Source: Coraliomargarita sp. CAG:312 (lineage in GTDB: Bacteria > Verrucomicrobiota > Verrucomicrobiia > Opitutales > Intestinicryptomonadaceae). From it: DNA of 7,883 bases. Positions 7,425 through 7,883 of the stretch are shown one piece after another; positions within the stretch are counted from its first letter, which is position 1; the number at the start of each line of letters is the position of its first letter. A model generated the notes under the pieces. The model ran no database searches. It was not told where the DNA came from and worked only from the letters and a program-made list of their open reading frames with translations. The position numbers and the translations under genes were made by a program. The stretch covers positions 1 to 7,883 of the forward strand of contig FR901552.1 in NCBI GenBank assembly GCA_000438015.1. Direction: 5' to 3'.

Positions 7425-7883
7425 TATCGTAGAGGTAGTAAAAACTTATGATCTTATTTCCGAGAGGACGGAATATGTTTACAATAGTTTGAATCAAATT
7501 ATATCCATGAGAAGTTATGATTCAAATAATGAAGCAATACACACATATACATATACTTATAATGGGAAAGGATGTTTAAATATAGTAAAAAAAGATGGTA
7601 AAAGTGTAGCAGGTTATAGTTTTAACGGATTCTTTCATTTAGTATCTTTTTATACAAATGACAATTCCAATATAACGCAACGATACTATTACGATTATCG
7701 AGGTAGAAGAATTTCCGAATCACCATTTTTTGCTGAATATTATAGAAAGTATACTTACAGCGGCGGCACTTCTGTAATTGAATACGAGTATTCGGAAAAT
7801 TCCGGAAATGTTTCTATTTCCGAGAATATCTTATACTATCGCGGCCCCGATATGGGCGGAGGAGTAGGCGGCATAAATTACGC
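7408..7883 (+). pseudogene. Displaced 3' continuation of the Rhs gene, with the Rhs core hallmark; runs off the window
   Basis: In the frame beginning at 7408 (open from 7375) there is no stop to the end of the window. The roughly 158 residues contain further YD units (FYDSANN, EYVYNSLNQIISM, YTYNGKGCLNIV, RYYYDYRGRRIS) and end in YYRGPDMGGGVGGINYA. That is the conserved Rhs core hallmark, which normally stands just before the variable C-terminal tip. This is plainly the same protein as the upstream frame, separated by a one-base shift. It has no start of its own: the first in-frame ATG, at 7507, has no Shine-Dalgarno sequence and falls inside a repeat. If the shift is real, the hallmark and the unseen tip are not translated from the main start; if it is an error, the gene is intact and at least 2050 aa long. 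The DNA is 25-37% GC for most of its length, unlike the upstream repeats. Confidence 0.8.

Noticed and set aside
7507..7883. Separate small gene starting at ATG 7507
   Set aside because: No ribosome binding site, the start lies inside a YD repeat, and the frame is homologous repeat both before and after it; it is the displaced end of the Rhs gene.

Overview
The window holds three genes, all on the + strand and closely spaced: a 252-aa secreted protein (169-927), a roughly 256-aa YadA-head-like secreted protein (943-1713), and a very large Rhs/YD-repeat protein (1731 onward). The third gene is broken by a frameshift near 7400 and then runs off the right edge. Each protein begins with a Sec-type signal peptide. 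The gaps are 15 nt (or 0, if the upstream ATG of gene 2 is used) and 17 nt, so one transcription unit is likely. No RNA gene, insertion sequence, CRISPR array or convincing terminator was seen.

The best guess for the host is a Verrucomicrobiota-type bacterium (Opitutae-like), or a relative in the PVC group. The evidence is the 'ANxGQLKY' repeats after the signal peptide of the Rhs protein, the nearby 'PSWW' segment, and the 'YRGPDMGGGVGGINY' form of the Rhs core hallmark. I associate these features with secreted Rhs proteins of that phylum from memory, not from a search. Two of the three starts have no Shine-Dalgarno sequence, and the DNA is moderately AT-rich.

Layout: 1-168 is a very AT-rich leader with no gene. 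Gene 1 has a beta-rich body of unknown function and a C-terminal segment resembling the first turns of a right-handed beta-helix. Gene 2 carries seven glycines spaced exactly 14 residues apart, the signature of YadA-like head repeats, then a tail-fibre-like segment, but no membrane anchor. Gene 3 has a signal peptide, three GQLKY motifs, an invasin-like Ig domain, an unrecognised region, an Rhs N-terminal region and about 800 residues of YD repeats.

At about 7265 the base composition falls from roughly 50-65% to 25-33% GC. Inside that AT-rich block the reading frame breaks, and 7424 is a premature stop. YD-repeat coding continues in another frame to the window edge, where the Rhs core hallmark appears. 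The variable C-terminal tip that normally follows lies outside the window.

Working picture (inference): a co-expressed set of exported, repeat-rich surface proteins. The Rhs protein is the large polymorphic effector or adhesin, and the two small proteins are possible partners. As sequenced, the Rhs protein would be truncated before its hallmark and tip.
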